From JBPEWY01 sp052032225 (GTDB taxonomy: Bacteria > Bacteroidota > Bacteroidia > Flavobacteriales > Flavobacteriaceae): DNA of 64,000 nucleotides. The stretch spans positions 65,099 to 129,098 of the forward strand of contig JBPEWY010000083.1 of the NCBI GenBank assembly GCA_052032225.1, read 5' to 3'. Below, piece by piece: positions 63,511 through 64,000 of this stretch; within the stretch, counting starts at the first letter, position 1; each line of letters starts with the position of its first letter. A program made the translations under genes and the position numbers. Under the pieces are notes generated by a model. The model saw only the letters and a program-made list of their open reading frames with translations, did no database searches and had not been told where the DNA came from.

Positions 63511-63518
63511 TACTTTTG
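63511..63518 (+). promoter_or_regulatory. -7 element of recR
   Basis: TACTTTTG matches TAnnTTTG and ends 4 bases before the ATG at 63523. If used, the recR mRNA would have no leader, or one of a base or two. Confidence 0.5.
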
Positions 63519-63522
63519 TGGC

Positions 63523-64000
63523 ATGGAGTTTTCATCAAAATTGTTAGAGAATGCTGTTAATGAAATGGCGCAATTACCAGGAATAGGTAAACGAACAGCA
63601 TTGCGTTTGGTACTTCATTTATTAAAGCAACCACAATCACAAACCGCTCAACTTACGCAAGCTTTAAGTAAGCTTAGAGAAACAATTAAGTATTGTGAGA
63701 GCTGCCATAACATATCAGACGTTGAGGTTTGTGAAATTTGTGCAAACCCGCAAAGAGACAAAAGTTTGGTTTGTGTGGTAGAAGATGTTAGAGATGTAAT
63801 GGCCATAGAAAACACCTCGCAATTTAAAGGGTTGTACCATGTTCTGGGAGGTAAAATTAGCCCGATAGATGGTGTTGGACCTCAAAATTTACAAATAGCA
63901 TCGCTGGTAACTAAGGTAAAACAAGGTCAGATAAAAGAGCTGATTTTTGCATTAAGTTCTACCATGGAAGGAGACACAACCAATTTTTATATTTATAAGC
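63523..64000 (+). CDS. recR: Recombination protein RecR (3' end outside the window)
   Basis: The visible 159 residues start MEFSSKLLENAVNEMAQLPG, with the helix-hairpin-helix (LPGIGKRTALRLVLHLL), the zinc finger (CESCHNISDVEVCEICANP, four Cys) and the start of the Toprim domain (LVCVVEDVRDVMAIE, VLGGKISPIDGVGP, FALSSTMEGDTT). RecR acts with RecO and RecF to load RecA on gapped DNA. The gene is open at the right edge; the family is about 200 residues, so about 40 are missing. Confidence 0.95.
   Translation, partial: MEFSSKLLENAVNEMAQLPGIGKRTALRLVLHLLKQPQSQTAQLTQALSKLRETIKYCESCHNISDVEVCEICANPQRDKSLVCVVEDVRDVMAIENTSQFKGLYHVLGGKISPIDGVGPQNLQIASLVTKVKQGQIKELIFALSSTMEGDTTNFYIYK

Overview
The window is AT-rich chromosomal DNA from a bacterium of the phylum Bacteroidota, most likely a (marine) member of the Flavobacteriaceae. 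Four things point there: promoter motifs of the TAnnTTTG type, gene starts that almost all lack a Shine-Dalgarno sequence, two gene sets for the type IX secretion system (T9SS) with type B C-terminal sorting domains, and typical families such as DUF3467 after rpoC, DUF5916, and TonB-linked outer-membrane barrels. No mobile element, rRNA or CRISPR array was found. Most of the window is vertically inherited housekeeping DNA.

Region 1 (about 90-5410, + strand) holds an alanine/glycine:cation symporter, a helix-hairpin-helix membrane protein, an acyl-CoA dehydrogenase, rpsU (bS21), a Xer recombinase and a hibernation factor. rpsU is the only gene here with a strong Shine-Dalgarno site.

Region 2 (about 5433-18935, + strand) is the translation/transcription super-cluster: tRNA-Thr, -Tyr, -Gly, -Thr, tuf, tRNA-Trp, secE, nusG, rplK, rplA, rplJ, rplL, rpoB, rpoC and a DUF3467 gene, closed by a strong terminator. 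Strong hairpins lie between tuf and tRNA-Trp and between rplL and rpoB. prfC follows on the other strand.

Region 3 (20968-40076, + strand) is the most distinctive part: two consecutive paralogous cassettes, each with a giant modular surface protein carrying a type B T9SS sorting domain, a PorP/SprF outer-membrane protein, and a periplasmic TPR/beta-propeller/CRD/OmpA-like protein of PorE type. The inferred logic is that the adhesin crosses the outer membrane through the T9SS, docks on its own PorP/SprF barrel, and is tied to peptidoglycan by its own OmpA-like protein. The second cassette differs by two SPOR-like domains on the OmpA-family protein and by an unusually GC-rich Calx-beta module in its adhesin.

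Region 4 (40131-42577, + strand) is a tightly overlapping idi / PTPS-like / manA run, a small helical protein of unknown function and a second tRNA-Thr(UGU).

Region 5 (42607-64000, mostly - strand) holds metabolic, envelope and stress genes: a DUF4369 lipoprotein, a DUF819 membrane protein, a DUF5916 outer-membrane protein, an SPFH / alpha-beta hydrolase / ribbon-helix-helix set, S1/P1 nuclease, AlkB, a DUF885 peptidase-like lipoprotein, an RMD1/YagE-family protein, HtpG, an S9 peptidase, a FabH-like synthase, a TonB-linked outer-membrane protein, a CoA-binding protein, a sodium:solute symporter and the start of recR, which runs off the right edge.
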